A stretch of 40,955 nt of DNA from contig CACJBA010000009.1 of NCBI GenBank assembly GCA_902591535.1, positions 1-40,955 on the forward strand, written 5' to 3'. The translations under genes were made by a program, and so were the position numbers. The notes beneath the pieces are model-generated. The model was not told the DNA's origin. It did no database searches and was given only the letters and a program-made list of their open reading frames with translations. Below, piece by piece: positions 26,776 through 35,843 of this stretch; within the stretch, counting starts at the first letter, position 1; each line of letters starts with the position of its first letter. This stretch comes from an uncultured Pelagibacteraceae bacterium. Its GTDB lineage: Bacteria; Pseudomonadota; Alphaproteobacteria; Pelagibacterales; Pelagibacteraceae.

Positions 26776-27750
26776 ATGAAAGCTGTAGAAATTAATAAAA
26801 CTGGTGGACCTGAAGTTCTAGAAATTAAGGAGATTTCTTTAGATAAGCCGGGTCCTGACGAGGTAACCATCGAACAAAAAGCTATTGGTCTTAACTATAT
26901 TGATACTTATCATAGATCAGGGTTGTACCCATTAAAACTACCTATTGGTTTGGGTTTAGAAGGTGCTGGTGTAATTACAAAGGTTGGAGAGAACGTAAAA
27001 GATTTTAAAATCGGTGATAAAATTTCTTATGCAGGTATTCCTTTAGGTTCTTATTCTTCTCATAGAAATTATCCTACTAAGAATTTAGTAAAAGTACCAG
27101 ATGGTATTGATCTTGAGGTAGCTGCAACTTTAATGACTAAAGGATTAACAACTTATTATCTTTTACACAAAACCTATCCAGTTAAATCAGGAGAAACAAT
27201 ATTATTTCACGCAGCAGCTGGTGGTGTTGGTCAAATTTTTGGACAATGGGCAAAAAGTTTAGGTTGTACTGTTATAGGTACAGTTGGTTCGGATGAAAAA
27301 GTAAATATTGCAAAAGAAAATGGATACGATCATGTAATAAATTACAATAAAGAAGACTTTGCTAAAAGAGTTTTGGAAATTACAAATGGTAAAGGTGTTC
27401 CTGTTGTATATGATGGTGTTGGTAAAGATACATTAGATGGATCAGTTGAATGTTTAGCAATAAGAGGAATGATGGTTTCTTTTGGAAATGCATCTGGTCC
27501 GTTATCAGATATTAATGTACCAAAAGTTATTCAACCAAAAGGTCTTTACCTAGTAAGACCTTCAATGCAACAATATCTTTCAACAAGAGATGAATTAGAT
27601 GAAGCTTCAAAAACAATCTTTGAAAAAATTAGCTCTGGTAAAGTTAAAATTAAAATTTTTAAAAAGTATAAGTTAGAAGAAGTTATTCAGGCACATAAAG
27701 ATCTCGAAGGAAGAATAATTCTAGGTCCAGCTGTAATAGTTCCTAATTAA
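26776..27750 (+). CDS. qor: NADPH-dependent quinone oxidoreductase (zeta-crystallin type)
   Basis: This is a zinc-free medium-chain dehydrogenase/reductase of the quinone oxidoreductase family. The 324 residues include NYIDTYHRSGLYP (40-52), the glycine-rich nucleotide loop AAAGGVG (146-152) in LFHAAAGGVGQ, and YDGVGKDT. The cysteine ligands of zinc alcohol dehydrogenases are absent. It reduces quinones by one electron using NADPH in characterised members. It forms a pair with pirin, and its 3' end overlaps the convergent DUF2721 gene by eight bases. Confidence 0.92.
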   Translation: MKAVEINKTGGPEVLEIKEISLDKPGPDEVTIEQKAIGLNYIDTYHRSGLYPLKLPIGLGLEGAGVITKVGENVKDFKIGDKISYAGIPLGSYSSHRNYPTKNLVKVPDGIDLEVAATLMTKGLTTYYLLHKTYPVKSGETILFHAAAGGVGQIFGQWAKSLGCTVIGTVGSDEKVNIAKENGYDHVINYNKEDFAKRVLEITNGKGVPVVYDGVGKDTLDGSVECLAIRGMMVSFGNASGPLSDINVPKVIQPKGLYLVRPSMQQYLSTRDELDEASKTIFEKISSGKVKIKIFKKYKLEEVIQAHKDLEGRIILGPAVIVPN

Positions 27751-28147
27751 CATTTACATCCATATCTGACATATGAAGTTTTAATGCATTAGTTGAAATT
27801 TGAATTTCCCTTATAAAAAAAATTATTGAAACAATCATTGATAAACAACAAGATCCAAAGATTATCCTAGCTATTAAAACTTCGTCCAAATAAAGTGCAA
27901 ATACTGTAAGCATGTTAAATAGGAATCCAAAGGCAGCAAATAATATGGTCCATCTTAAAAGAGTTATTCTTCCACTCAAATTAATAAACTGTTTTTTCCA
28001 TTCTGGTGGAATATGCTTTTCGTAAACATGTTCATCGTGTAGCTGACGAACCAAAATACTTAATGAATGAAATCTATTACTATAAACACTCATTAAAAGT
28101 GGTATTGCTGGAAACATGAGTGCTGTAACTGTGTAATCTATATTCAT
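27743..28147 (-). CDS. DUF2721-like membrane protein
   Basis: This 134-residue protein starts at the ATG at 28147 (an ATT at 28156 would only add three residues). It has an N-terminal hydrophobic segment (TVTALMFPAIPLLMSVYSNRF), a soluble middle with HIPPEWKKQF, then two strong membrane helices (about 66-92 and 95-115) after SGRITLLRWTILF. This resembles DUF2721, whose function is unknown. It stands alone, convergent with qor and divergent from ubiA with a 49-base spacer. Confidence 0.7.
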   Translation of the reverse strand: MNIDYTVTALMFPAIPLLMSVYSNRFHSLSILVRQLHDEHVYEKHIPPEWKKQFINLSGRITLLRWTILFAAFGFLFNMLTVFALYLDEVLIARIIFGSCCLSMIVSIIFFIREIQISTNALKLHMSDMDVNVN

Positions 28148-28196
28148 ACGAATCAATTTGATTATGAAACTAGCCTTTGTTATTTACAAGTAAATT

Positions 28197-29063
28197 ATGA
28201 ACCGAGTAAACCTATTTATTGAACTTACAAGACTAAAAAAACCGATTGGTTATATGCTTTTATTTTGGCCTTGTGCATGGGGCTTAACATTAGCTTATGA
28301 TTTTTCAAAAAATATTAATAATTATTTTATTTATCTAATTTTATTTTTTCTTGGTGCAGTTTTAATGAGATCTGCTGGATGTATAGTTAATGATATTCTC
28401 GATAAAGAATTTGACGCAAAAGTTTTTAGAACTAAAGATCGTCCAATAGCTTCAGGAAAAATTTCAACAAGGCTTGCTATATTTTATTCTGTCATTCTTT
28501 GTTTGTTAGCCTTTTTTGTTTTAATAAACTTTAACTTATTTACTATAATCCTAGCCCTAGGTTCAATGCCACTTGCATTTACATATCCATTAATGAAAAG
28601 ATTTACTTACTGGCCACAACTTTTTTTAGGCATTACTTTCAATTATGGGTTAATTTTAGGATGGACTGCAATTAAAGGTGAGTTAGATATAATTCCAATT
28701 ATTTTTTATTTTGGAGCCATATTTTGGACACTAGGCTATGACACGATTTATGGATTTCAAGACATTAAAGATGATGAGATAATAGGATTAAAATCAACAG
28801 CAATTAAATTTAAAGGAAATGCAAAAAAGTTTTTGACTATATGTTACTCTTTATTATTAATTCTCTTTGCCTTTGGGGGATACTACATGAATTTTCACAT
28901 TAGTTATTATTTTGTATTATTAATTCCATTCATGCACTTATTTTTTTATCAAATGAAAGTATTTAATTCTAGTGATCCTTTGAGTTGTCTTAAAGCTTTT
29001 AAAAGTAATAATTTATTTGGCCTTATAATCTTATTAAATATTTTAGTTGTAAAAATACTCTAA
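28197..29063 (+). CDS. ubiA: 4-hydroxybenzoate polyprenyltransferase
   Basis: UbiA attaches the prenyl tail to 4-hydroxybenzoate in ubiquinone synthesis. The 288-residue membrane protein has the first prenyl-diphosphate motif N65-D66-x-x-D69-x-x-x-D73 followed by TKDRPIASG, and the second aspartate motif YDTIYGFQDIKDD. About eight or nine helices are visible. The next gene begins on the last base of its stop codon. Ubiquinone feeds the respiratory chain whose oxidase is encoded elsewhere in this window. Confidence 0.95.
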   Translation: MNRVNLFIELTRLKKPIGYMLLFWPCAWGLTLAYDFSKNINNYFIYLILFFLGAVLMRSAGCIVNDILDKEFDAKVFRTKDRPIASGKISTRLAIFYSVILCLLAFFVLINFNLFTIILALGSMPLAFTYPLMKRFTYWPQLFLGITFNYGLILGWTAIKGELDIIPIIFYFGAIFWTLGYDTIYGFQDIKDDEIIGLKSTAIKFKGNAKKFLTICYSLLLILFAFGGYYMNFHISYYFVLLIPFMHLFFYQMKVFNSSDPLSCLKAFKSNNLFGLIILLNILVVKIL

Positions 29064-30799
29064 TGAAAAATTCTGAAATTTATAAGAGACTGTATCATGA
29101 TTATTCAAAAAAATATTTAAAAAAAATATTTTTATCTGTTTTCTTTTCGGTTTTAGTTGCAGGAAGTACCTCTGCAATTGCATGGCTTTTAGATCCCGCA
29201 ATTGAAAAAATATTTATTGAAAAAGATAAATCATTAATTTTGATTATACCGTTAATGATTATAATTGCCTTTACGACTAAAGGACTATCGCTTTATCTTG
29301 CAAAAGCTACAATGATAAGTGTTGGTGAAAATATTAAAAAAAATTTACAGTTCGACATGGTAAAATCATTAATTGCTACGGACACTCAAGTTATAGATAA
29401 AAAGCACTCAGGTAAATTTATCTCTAATTTAACTTATGATGTAAATCACATAACATCTCTACTAAGTAATGCGATATTAACTTTATTTAAAGATTCTTTG
29501 ACTTTGATTGGGCTGTTAATAGTAATGTTCACGCAAAATTGGAAACTTTCACTAATATCAATAATAATGATTCCTTTGGCAAGTATATCGGCAAAAACGC
29601 TTGGAAAAAGAATGGGTAAAATAGCTACGGAGGCTCAGGTAAAATCAGGGCATTTGACAACTTTTTTAGTTGAATTGTTTAAAAATCATAGATTAATAAA
29701 AATTTTTCAAAAAGAAAATTATGAAGGTGTAAAAGCAGATAAATATTTAGATGAACTAAAAGAAAAAAATAAAAAAATTCAAACTGTCTATGTAAGAATT
29801 TCTCCAGTAATGGAAACTTTAACTGGAATTATGATTGCTATACTTATATTTTATTCAGGTATTTTAATTTCAAAGGGTGATCTTGATATTAATAATTTCT
29901 TTTCTTTTCTAGCAGCTATGATGTTAGCTTACCAGCCTGTTAGGGCTCTCTCAACATTAAATATGACTATAAAGCAAGGTCTTTCTGCTGCATTACGAAT
30001 TCTTCCGATTATAGACCATAAAAACAAAATAACAGACGCAGAAGATGCTAAGCCTTTAATCCAAAAAAATTCAGAGATAAATTTTCTTAATTTGGATTTT
30101 GCTTATGAGAAAGATGAAAAAACAGTATTAAAAAAAATTAACTTAAAATTTGAGGGTGGTAAAATGACATCATTAGTTGGTCATAGTGGATCTGGAAAAT
30201 CAACGATTCTAAACCTTTTGCCCAGATTTTATGATGCTAATTCGGGCGACATAGAAATAGATGGTCAATCAATATACAAAACAACGATTAAATCGCTCAG
30301 ACAAAATATTTCATTAGTCAGTCAAGAAACTACACTATTTGACGATACTATTCTAAATAACATTAGATACTCTAACGAAAATGCATCAAATGAAGAGGTT
30401 TACGAAGTGGCCAAATTGTCTAATTGTGATGAATTCGTTGATAAACTTCCAAATAAATATGAAACAATAATTGGTGAAAATGGAATTAGGCTCTCAGGAG
30501 GAGAAAAACAAAGAATTTCTATAGCAAGAGCAATGCTAAAGAAAAGTTCTATCATATTATTAGATGAAGCAACATCTTCGCTTGACTCCGAAACAGAGTC
30601 AAAGATTCAAGAAGCACTTAAAATTCTTACTAAAAATAAAACTACAGTGGTTATAGCTCACAGACTTTCAACTATTTTAAATTCTAATAAAATTTACGTT
30701 ATAGACTCGGGAAAAATTGTAGACAGTGGAAAGCATGAAGATTTATTGGCTAATTCAAGCTTGTATAAAAATTTTTATGAAAAACAAATTCAAAAATAA
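29063..30799 (+). CDS. msbA: MsbA-type ABC exporter (lipid A flippase)
   Basis: This is a half-size ABC exporter with fused membrane and nucleotide-binding domains. Six helices occupy about residues 1-310; the ATPase has Walker A GHSGSGKST (373-381), signature LSGGE (477-481), Walker B ILLDEATSSLD with D501 and E502, and the H-loop VIAHRLS. The following waaA, lpxK and lpxL-like genes make lipid A flipping the likely job, but closely related exporters carry other lipids or drugs. ATG overlaps the ubiA stop, and waaA starts two bases after its stop. Confidence 0.85.
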   Translation: MKNSEIYKRLYHDYSKKYLKKIFLSVFFSVLVAGSTSAIAWLLDPAIEKIFIEKDKSLILIIPLMIIIAFTTKGLSLYLAKATMISVGENIKKNLQFDMVKSLIATDTQVIDKKHSGKFISNLTYDVNHITSLLSNAILTLFKDSLTLIGLLIVMFTQNWKLSLISIIMIPLASISAKTLGKRMGKIATEAQVKSGHLTTFLVELFKNHRLIKIFQKENYEGVKADKYLDELKEKNKKIQTVYVRISPVMETLTGIMIAILIFYSGILISKGDLDINNFFSFLAAMMLAYQPVRALSTLNMTIKQGLSAALRILPIIDHKNKITDAEDAKPLIQKNSEINFLNLDFAYEKDEKTVLKKINLKFEGGKMTSLVGHSGSGKSTILNLLPRFYDANSGDIEIDGQSIYKTTIKSLRQNISLVSQETTLFDDTILNNIRYSNENASNEEVYEVAKLSNCDEFVDKLPNKYETIIGENGIRLSGGEKQRISIARAMLKKSSIILLDEATSSLDSETESKIQEALKILTKNKTTVVIAHRLSTILNSNKIYVIDSGKIVDSGKHEDLLANSSLYKNFYEKQIQK

Positions 30800-30801
30800 A
30801 T

Positions 30802-32049
30802 ATGTATTTTTTATATCAGATAGTTTTGTCAATTATTTTATTGATATCTCCATTCATAATAATATTAAGATTATTTAAAAAAAAAGAAGACAAGATAAAG
30901 TTCACTGAAAAATTTTCTATAGCATCAAAAAAAAGGAAAGATGGATTTCTAATATGGTTCCATGGCTCAAGTGTAGGTGAAATATTAAGCGTAATACCCC
31001 TTATTAAGCATTATGAAAAAGATAAATCTGTGAGACAAATACTAATTACATCTAGTACACTGAGCTCATCAAAAATTTTAAAAAAATTTAAATTTAAAAA
31101 AACTGTTCATCAATTTTATCCGATTGATCATTTTATTTTTGTTAGCCTTTTTTTAAAATTTTGGAGACCTAACATAGCAATATTTATCGATTCAGAAATA
31201 TGGCCATGTATGTATAAAAATATTAACAAAAATAAAATTCCACTTCTGTTAATAAATGCAAGATTAACAAAAAAGACTTTTAACAGATGGTATAAATTTA
31301 AAAATTTGACTTATTCAGTTTTAAAAAATATTAAAACAGCCTATCCTCAAAATTTAGAGACAAAATCATATCTAAATAAATTAGGAGTTGGTAATATAGT
31401 TGAATTGGGAAATCTCAAATTTTCTGAATATCAAGAGAGTTTTGATAAAATAAATAAACAATTAAGTTCATTTTTAAAAAATAAAAAATTTTGGGTAGCA
31501 TCAAGTACGCATGATAGTGAGGAGATATTTTGTGCTAAAGCTCATATTATACTAAAAAATAAATTTAAAAATCTTATTACTATTATTATTCCAAGGCATA
31601 TTCATAGAGTTAAAAAAATAGAGTCAGAATTACAAAAGTTAAATCTAAATGTAACTTTGCATAGTGATATTAAAAAAAAATTTGATAAAACAGATATTTA
31701 TTTAGTGGATACATTTGGTGAAACAAAAAAATTTCATAAAATTAGTCCCTCAGTTTTTTTAGGTAAATCAATTATTAGAGGAGGAGGACAAAATCCTTTA
31801 GAAGCTGCTAGATATGGAGCAAGAATATTACATGGACCTAATACAGACAATTTTAAAGATGTATATAAATTATTAAGATCGTATAATTTCTCAAAAAAAA
31901 TTATTACACCTAAACAGTTATCTTCATCGATAATTTTTAAAAAAAATATTAAATCAGGAACAAAAATTAAAAATATTGGAGAAAAAATTTTAAAAAAAAC
32001 TATAAATGAATTAGATAAACATATTGTTAATGAATTTAAAAAAACCTGA
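30802..32049 (+). CDS. waaA: 3-deoxy-D-manno-octulosonic acid (Kdo) transferase
   Basis: WaaA adds Kdo to lipid IVA in lipopolysaccharide synthesis. The 415-residue GT-B glycosyltransferase starts with a membrane anchor (residues 1-24), has the presumed catalytic glutamate E60 in FHGSSVGE, then IFIDSEIWP, and the sugar-nucleotide region GGGQNPLEAARYGARILHGP in the C-terminal half. It sits between the msbA-like gene and lpxK, and overlaps lpxK by 20 bases. Confidence 0.93.
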   Translation: MYFLYQIVLSIILLISPFIIILRLFKKKEDKIKFTEKFSIASKKRKDGFLIWFHGSSVGEILSVIPLIKHYEKDKSVRQILITSSTLSSSKILKKFKFKKTVHQFYPIDHFIFVSLFLKFWRPNIAIFIDSEIWPCMYKNINKNKIPLLLINARLTKKTFNRWYKFKNLTYSVLKNIKTAYPQNLETKSYLNKLGVGNIVELGNLKFSEYQESFDKINKQLSSFLKNKKFWVASSTHDSEEIFCAKAHIILKNKFKNLITIIIPRHIHRVKKIESELQKLNLNVTLHSDIKKKFDKTDIYLVDTFGETKKFHKISPSVFLGKSIIRGGGQNPLEAARYGARILHGPNTDNFKDVYKLLRSYNFSKKIITPKQLSSSIIFKKNIKSGTKIKNIGEKILKKTINELDKHIVNEFKKT

Positions 32050-32953
32050 ATTTTGGCTTAAAAAAAATCTTATATCATTAGTTCTTTTACCATTAACTAT
32101 CATAACTTATTTAATCAATTCTTTTAAAAAATTTTCTAATAAAAAAATTTTTAAAATTAAATCAATTTGTATTGGGAATATTTATGTTGGAGGGACAGGA
32201 AAGACAACTTTAACAATCTTAGTAAATCAAATTTTAAAAAAAAGGTTTAAAACAGTATTTATAAAAAAAAAATATAATAATCAAAAGGATGAGATTAATT
32301 TACTGAAAAAAAATGGTTCGGTCATTTCAAAAAAAAATAGAATATTGTCTTTAAAATTAGCAGAAAAAAAAAAATACGAAGTAGCTTTGCTAGATGATGG
32401 TCTACAACAAAAAAATATAAATTATAATTTAAAAATTGTTTGTTTTAATTCCTCAAAATTTATTGGTAATGGATATCTCCTACCTGCGGGCCCTCTAAGA
32501 GAGAATATTACTGAATTAAAAAACTATGATTGCGTATTTTTAAATGGAGAAACCAAATCTTCAAAAATAAAGAAAAAAATAAAATCTATCAATAAAGATA
32601 TTGAGATATTTGAAGGAAGTTATGATCCACTAAATTTAAAAACTTTTAACAGAAACAAACATTTTTTAATGTTTTGTGGAATTGGAAATCCTGGAGAATT
32701 TGAAAATACATTATTAAAATATAAATTTAAAATTAAAAAAAAATTTATTTTTGCAGACCATCATAAATTCTATGACGAAGAAATTTTTTCTATAAAAGAA
32801 ATAGCAAAAAAAAATAAACTGAGTATTATTACTACTGAAAAAGATTTTTTAAGATTGAGTTCAAAACAAAAAAAAGGAATAAAATTTATAAAGATAAAAT
32901 TAAAAATCAAAAATTTAAATAAATTTAAAAAAATATTATTTAATATTAAATGA
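32030..32953 (+). CDS. lpxK: Tetraacyldisaccharide 4'-kinase
   Basis: LpxK phosphorylates the 4' position of the lipid A disaccharide. From the ATG at 32030 the protein has 307 residues with an N-terminal membrane segment (about 15-30), Walker A GGTGKTT at 54-60, and the family motif LLDDGLQQ. An in-frame TTG six bases upstream is a less likely start. A run of eleven A residues at 32364-32374 encodes E-K-K-K and could cause slippage. It overlaps waaA by 20 bases and the next gene by four. Confidence 0.92.
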   Translation: MNLKKPEFWLKKNLISLVLLPLTIITYLINSFKKFSNKKIFKIKSICIGNIYVGGTGKTTLTILVNQILKKRFKTVFIKKKYNNQKDEINLLKKNGSVISKKNRILSLKLAEKKKYEVALLDDGLQQKNINYNLKIVCFNSSKFIGNGYLLPAGPLRENITELKNYDCVFLNGETKSSKIKKKIKSINKDIEIFEGSYDPLNLKTFNRNKHFLMFCGIGNPGEFENTLLKYKFKIKKKFIFADHHKFYDEEIFSIKEIAKKNKLSIITTEKDFLRLSSKQKKGIKFIKIKLKIKNLNKFKKILFNIK

Positions 32954-33804
32954 AAAATTTTTATCATCTTACTCAATATGTAATTATAATTTTTTTATTC
33001 ATTTTATTTAGAATCATAGGATTTAAAGCTTCATCTAATTTTGGTTTTTTTATTGGAAAATATCTAGGTCCATTATTCAGATCTAAATTATCAATTATTA
33101 ACAATTTAAAAAAAGCCCAGATAAACGGAAATTATAAACAAATAGCAACGAATGTTTTGGGAAATTATGGAAGAATCTTTGCAGAGTATGTACACTTAAA
33201 GAATTTTAAAAATGATAAATTAAATAATCATATATCAATTGAAGGAAGAGAGTATCTAGAAAAAATAAAAAATAACAAACAAAGTGTAGTTTTTATATCG
33301 GGTCATTTTAATAATTTTGAATTAATGGCTATGCAAATTGATAAAGCAGAAGTGGATTGTGCAGCAATTTATAGACCTTTAAATAATCCATATCTTAATA
33401 AAATAATGGAAAAAATTAGAAAAAGAGATATTTGCAAAAAACAAATAAAAAAAGGCCGATCAGGTACAAGAGAAATAATAAAATTATTAAAAAAAGGAAC
33501 ATCAATTGCACTTATGGTGGACCAAAGGGTAAGAGAGGGTGAAAAAGCTTTGTTTTTTAAGCACTTGGCTACATCAACAACAATTCCTGCCCAATTAATA
33601 AAAAAATATAACTGTGATCTCGTTCCCATTTACATAGAAAGAAAGAATAAATTTGATTTTAAAATGTATGTATCAAAACCAATTAAAATAAACAAAAATA
33701 AATCTTCTGACGAAATAACACTATTTATAAATAAAATTTTAGAAAAAATGATTCTTAAAAATGTTGATCAGTGGATATGGACTCATGATAGATGGAGGAC
33801 TTAA
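32950..33804 (+). CDS. Lipid A lauroyl/acyl transferase, LpxL/HtrB family
   Basis: This enzyme adds a secondary acyl chain to Kdo-lipid A. The 284-residue protein has an N-terminal helix (about 9-24) and the acyltransferase dyad H119 to E124 in SGHFNNFE (the HX4D/E motif), followed by a conserved LMVDQRVREGE region. Whether the added chain is laurate, myristate or another cannot be told. It ends the msbA-waaA-lpxK-lpxL run; five bases on, the DUF2093 gene is convergent. Confidence 0.9.
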   Translation: MKNFYHLTQYVIIIFLFILFRIIGFKASSNFGFFIGKYLGPLFRSKLSIINNLKKAQINGNYKQIATNVLGNYGRIFAEYVHLKNFKNDKLNNHISIEGREYLEKIKNNKQSVVFISGHFNNFELMAMQIDKAEVDCAAIYRPLNNPYLNKIMEKIRKRDICKKQIKKGRSGTREIIKLLKKGTSIALMVDQRVREGEKALFFKHLATSTTIPAQLIKKYNCDLVPIYIERKNKFDFKMYVSKPIKINKNKSSDEITLFINKILEKMILKNVDQWIWTHDRWRT

Positions 33805-33808
33805 AGGT

Positions 33809-33997
33809 CTAATTTTTTTCTCTTTTAATTGAAGCTTCAACATAGGAAAAATAGGCTTCTTGTTCATCAACATTCCAATAAGTTAGATTTTCTAATAAAA
33901 TTTTTTTACCTGAAATTGCACAAATTACATGATCACCATCTTCAATGATCTTAAAGTTATTTGGTAAATACTTTAATTTAGCTAATTTATTTTTCAT
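33809..33997 (-). CDS. DUF2093 small protein
   Basis: This 62-residue protein matches the alphaproteobacterial DUF2093 family: a first half with LKYLPNNFKIIEDGDHVICA, then SGKKILLENLTYWNVDEQEAYFS near the end. It is soluble with one cysteine and no known function. It is divergent from purD, with 23 bases between the starts, and convergent with the acyltransferase gene. Confidence 0.85.
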   Translation of the reverse strand: MKNKLAKLKYLPNNFKIIEDGDHVICAISGKKILLENLTYWNVDEQEAYFSYVEASIKREKN

Positions 33998-34020
33998 TTA
34001 TAAGATATATAAGTGGTAAT

Positions 34021-35286
34021 ATGAAAATTGCAATTCTTGGTAGTGGTGGTAGAGAACACGCTATAGCTTTTTCAATCTCACAATCAAAAAAAGTCAAAAA
34101 AATATACTGTATTCCAGGTAATGCTGGAACATCTGAAATTTGTGAAAATGTTTTTATTGATATTAACAAATTTGAAGAAATCCAAAAATTTTTAAATAAA
34201 AATAATATTGATCTTGTAATTGTGGGACCAGAAAATCCATTAGTGAATGGGATTGTTGATTATCTTGAAAAATCTAATATTAAAACTTTTGGTCCAAACA
34301 GAAATGCATCACGACTAGAGGGTTCAAAAATATTCACAAAAAATTTATGCAAAAAATATAATATCCCAACAGCAAATTTTGGAGTATTTGAAAACATTAA
34401 AGACTCAAAAATATTTTTAGAAAATTCACAACACCCAATTGTAATAAAAGCTGATAATTTAGCTGCTGGAAAAGGTGTTTATATTTGTGAAAATTTTAAA
34501 GAGTCTTGCTTTGCAGTAGAGGAAATATTTAATGGCAAGTTTGGTGATGCAAAAAATGTTTTGATCGAAGAATTTCTTCAAGGAGAAGAAATGAGCTATT
34601 TTGTAATTAGTGATGGAAAAACAATTAAAAATTTTGGAACCGCACAAGATCATAAAAGAGTTAATGAAGGTGATAAAGGAAAAAATACTGGTGGGATGGG
34701 AGCTTACTCGCCATCAAGATTAATTAATAAAGAACTGGATGGGAAAATAATAGAAAAAATTATAAAACCTACCTTAAAAGGACTGCAGGACCAAAACATC
34801 AAATATAAAGGATTTTTATATGCAGGACTAATGATAGTTAATAATGAACCTTACTTAATTGAATACAATGTCAGAATGGGAGACCCTGAATGTCAAACAA
34901 TTCTTCCTATGCTATACACGGATTTACTAGAAATTATAGAGTCCACTATAAATGAAAAGCTAGAAAATATTGAAATCGAATGGCTAGGAAAAAAAAGTTT
35001 ATGTGTTGTTTTGTGCTCTAACGGTTACCCAGATCATTATGAAAAAAATATTGAAATAAAAAATTTAAATAAATTAAATTTAGATAAAAATAATTATCTA
35101 TTTCATGCGGGTACTGAAAAAATAGATGAAAAAATTCTTGCTATTGGAGGTAGAGTGCTAAATTTCACCTCGTTATCGAAAGATTATGGTGAATCAAGAA
35201 AAAATATTCATGAAAATCTTAAAAAATTAAATTGGAACAATGGTTTTTATAGAAAAGATATCGGCCATAAAGTTATAGATAAATGA
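34021..35286 (+). CDS. purD: Phosphoribosylamine-glycine ligase
   Basis: PurD makes glycinamide ribonucleotide in purine synthesis. The 421-residue ATP-grasp protein starts ILGSGGREHAIAF, contains VGPENPLVNGIVD and an ATP-grasp region with KADNLAAGKGVYIC, and the family signature around RMGDPECQTILPML near residue 285. Its stop overlaps rsmD by four bases (ATGA). The 23-base gap to the divergent DUF2093 gene leaves room only for an overlapping promoter. Confidence 0.97.
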   Translation: MKIAILGSGGREHAIAFSISQSKKVKKIYCIPGNAGTSEICENVFIDINKFEEIQKFLNKNNIDLVIVGPENPLVNGIVDYLEKSNIKTFGPNRNASRLEGSKIFTKNLCKKYNIPTANFGVFENIKDSKIFLENSQHPIVIKADNLAAGKGVYICENFKESCFAVEEIFNGKFGDAKNVLIEEFLQGEEMSYFVISDGKTIKNFGTAQDHKRVNEGDKGKNTGGMGAYSPSRLINKELDGKIIEKIIKPTLKGLQDQNIKYKGFLYAGLMIVNNEPYLIEYNVRMGDPECQTILPMLYTDLLEIIESTINEKLENIEIEWLGKKSLCVVLCSNGYPDHYEKNIEIKNLNKLNLDKNNYLFHAGTEKIDEKILAIGGRVLNFTSLSKDYGESRKNIHENLKKLNWNNGFYRKDIGHKVIDK

Positions 35287-35843
35287 GAATAATTTCAGGG
35301 ATTTTTAAAGGAAAAAAAATTTCAGATCCTTTAGACATTAAAACAAGACCTTTAAAAGATCTCACCAAAGAGTCAATTTTTAATATTCTTAAACATTCTA
35401 ATAAATTCAGAGTTAATTTAGAGGGAGCGATAGTTTTAGATTTATTTTCAGGAGTTGGTTCTTTTGGAATTGAGTGCTTATCTAGAAAGGCAAAAAAGGT
35501 TTTTTTTGTAGAAAATTATAAAAATGTTTTGCCTGTACTGGAAAAAAACCTCCTTAACTTAAAATTAATAAATAATTTTGAAGTTATAGAGAAAGATATT
35601 TATAAAGATGATGTATTTAATTTTTTAAATTACAAATTTGATATCATTTTTCTAGATCCTCCATATAAAGACAAGCACTTAGAAAAAATATTAATAAATA
35701 TCAAAAATTCAAAAATTCTAAAGAAAAATGGTATTTTAATATTGCATAGACATAAAAAAGAAAAAGAAATCTCTTCCTCAAATTTTAACATTATTGAAGA
35801 AAAAAAATATGGGATTTCAAAAATATTTTTTATTTCTTTCTAG
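35283..35843 (+). CDS. rsmD: 16S rRNA m2G966 methyltransferase RsmD
   Basis: RsmD methylates G966 of 16S rRNA using S-adenosylmethionine. The 186-residue protein starts MRIISGIFKGKKI, has TRPLKDLTKESIFNIL, the cofactor motif VLDLFSGVGSFGIE and the catalytic DPPY in FLDPPYKDKHL. It is coupled to purD by a four-base overlap and converges on pgi with a further four-base overlap. Confidence 0.94.
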   Translation: MRIISGIFKGKKISDPLDIKTRPLKDLTKESIFNILKHSNKFRVNLEGAIVLDLFSGVGSFGIECLSRKAKKVFFVENYKNVLPVLEKNLLNLKLINNFEVIEKDIYKDDVFNFLNYKFDIIFLDPPYKDKHLEKILINIKNSKILKKNGILILHRHKKEKEISSSNFNIIEEKKYGISKIFFISF

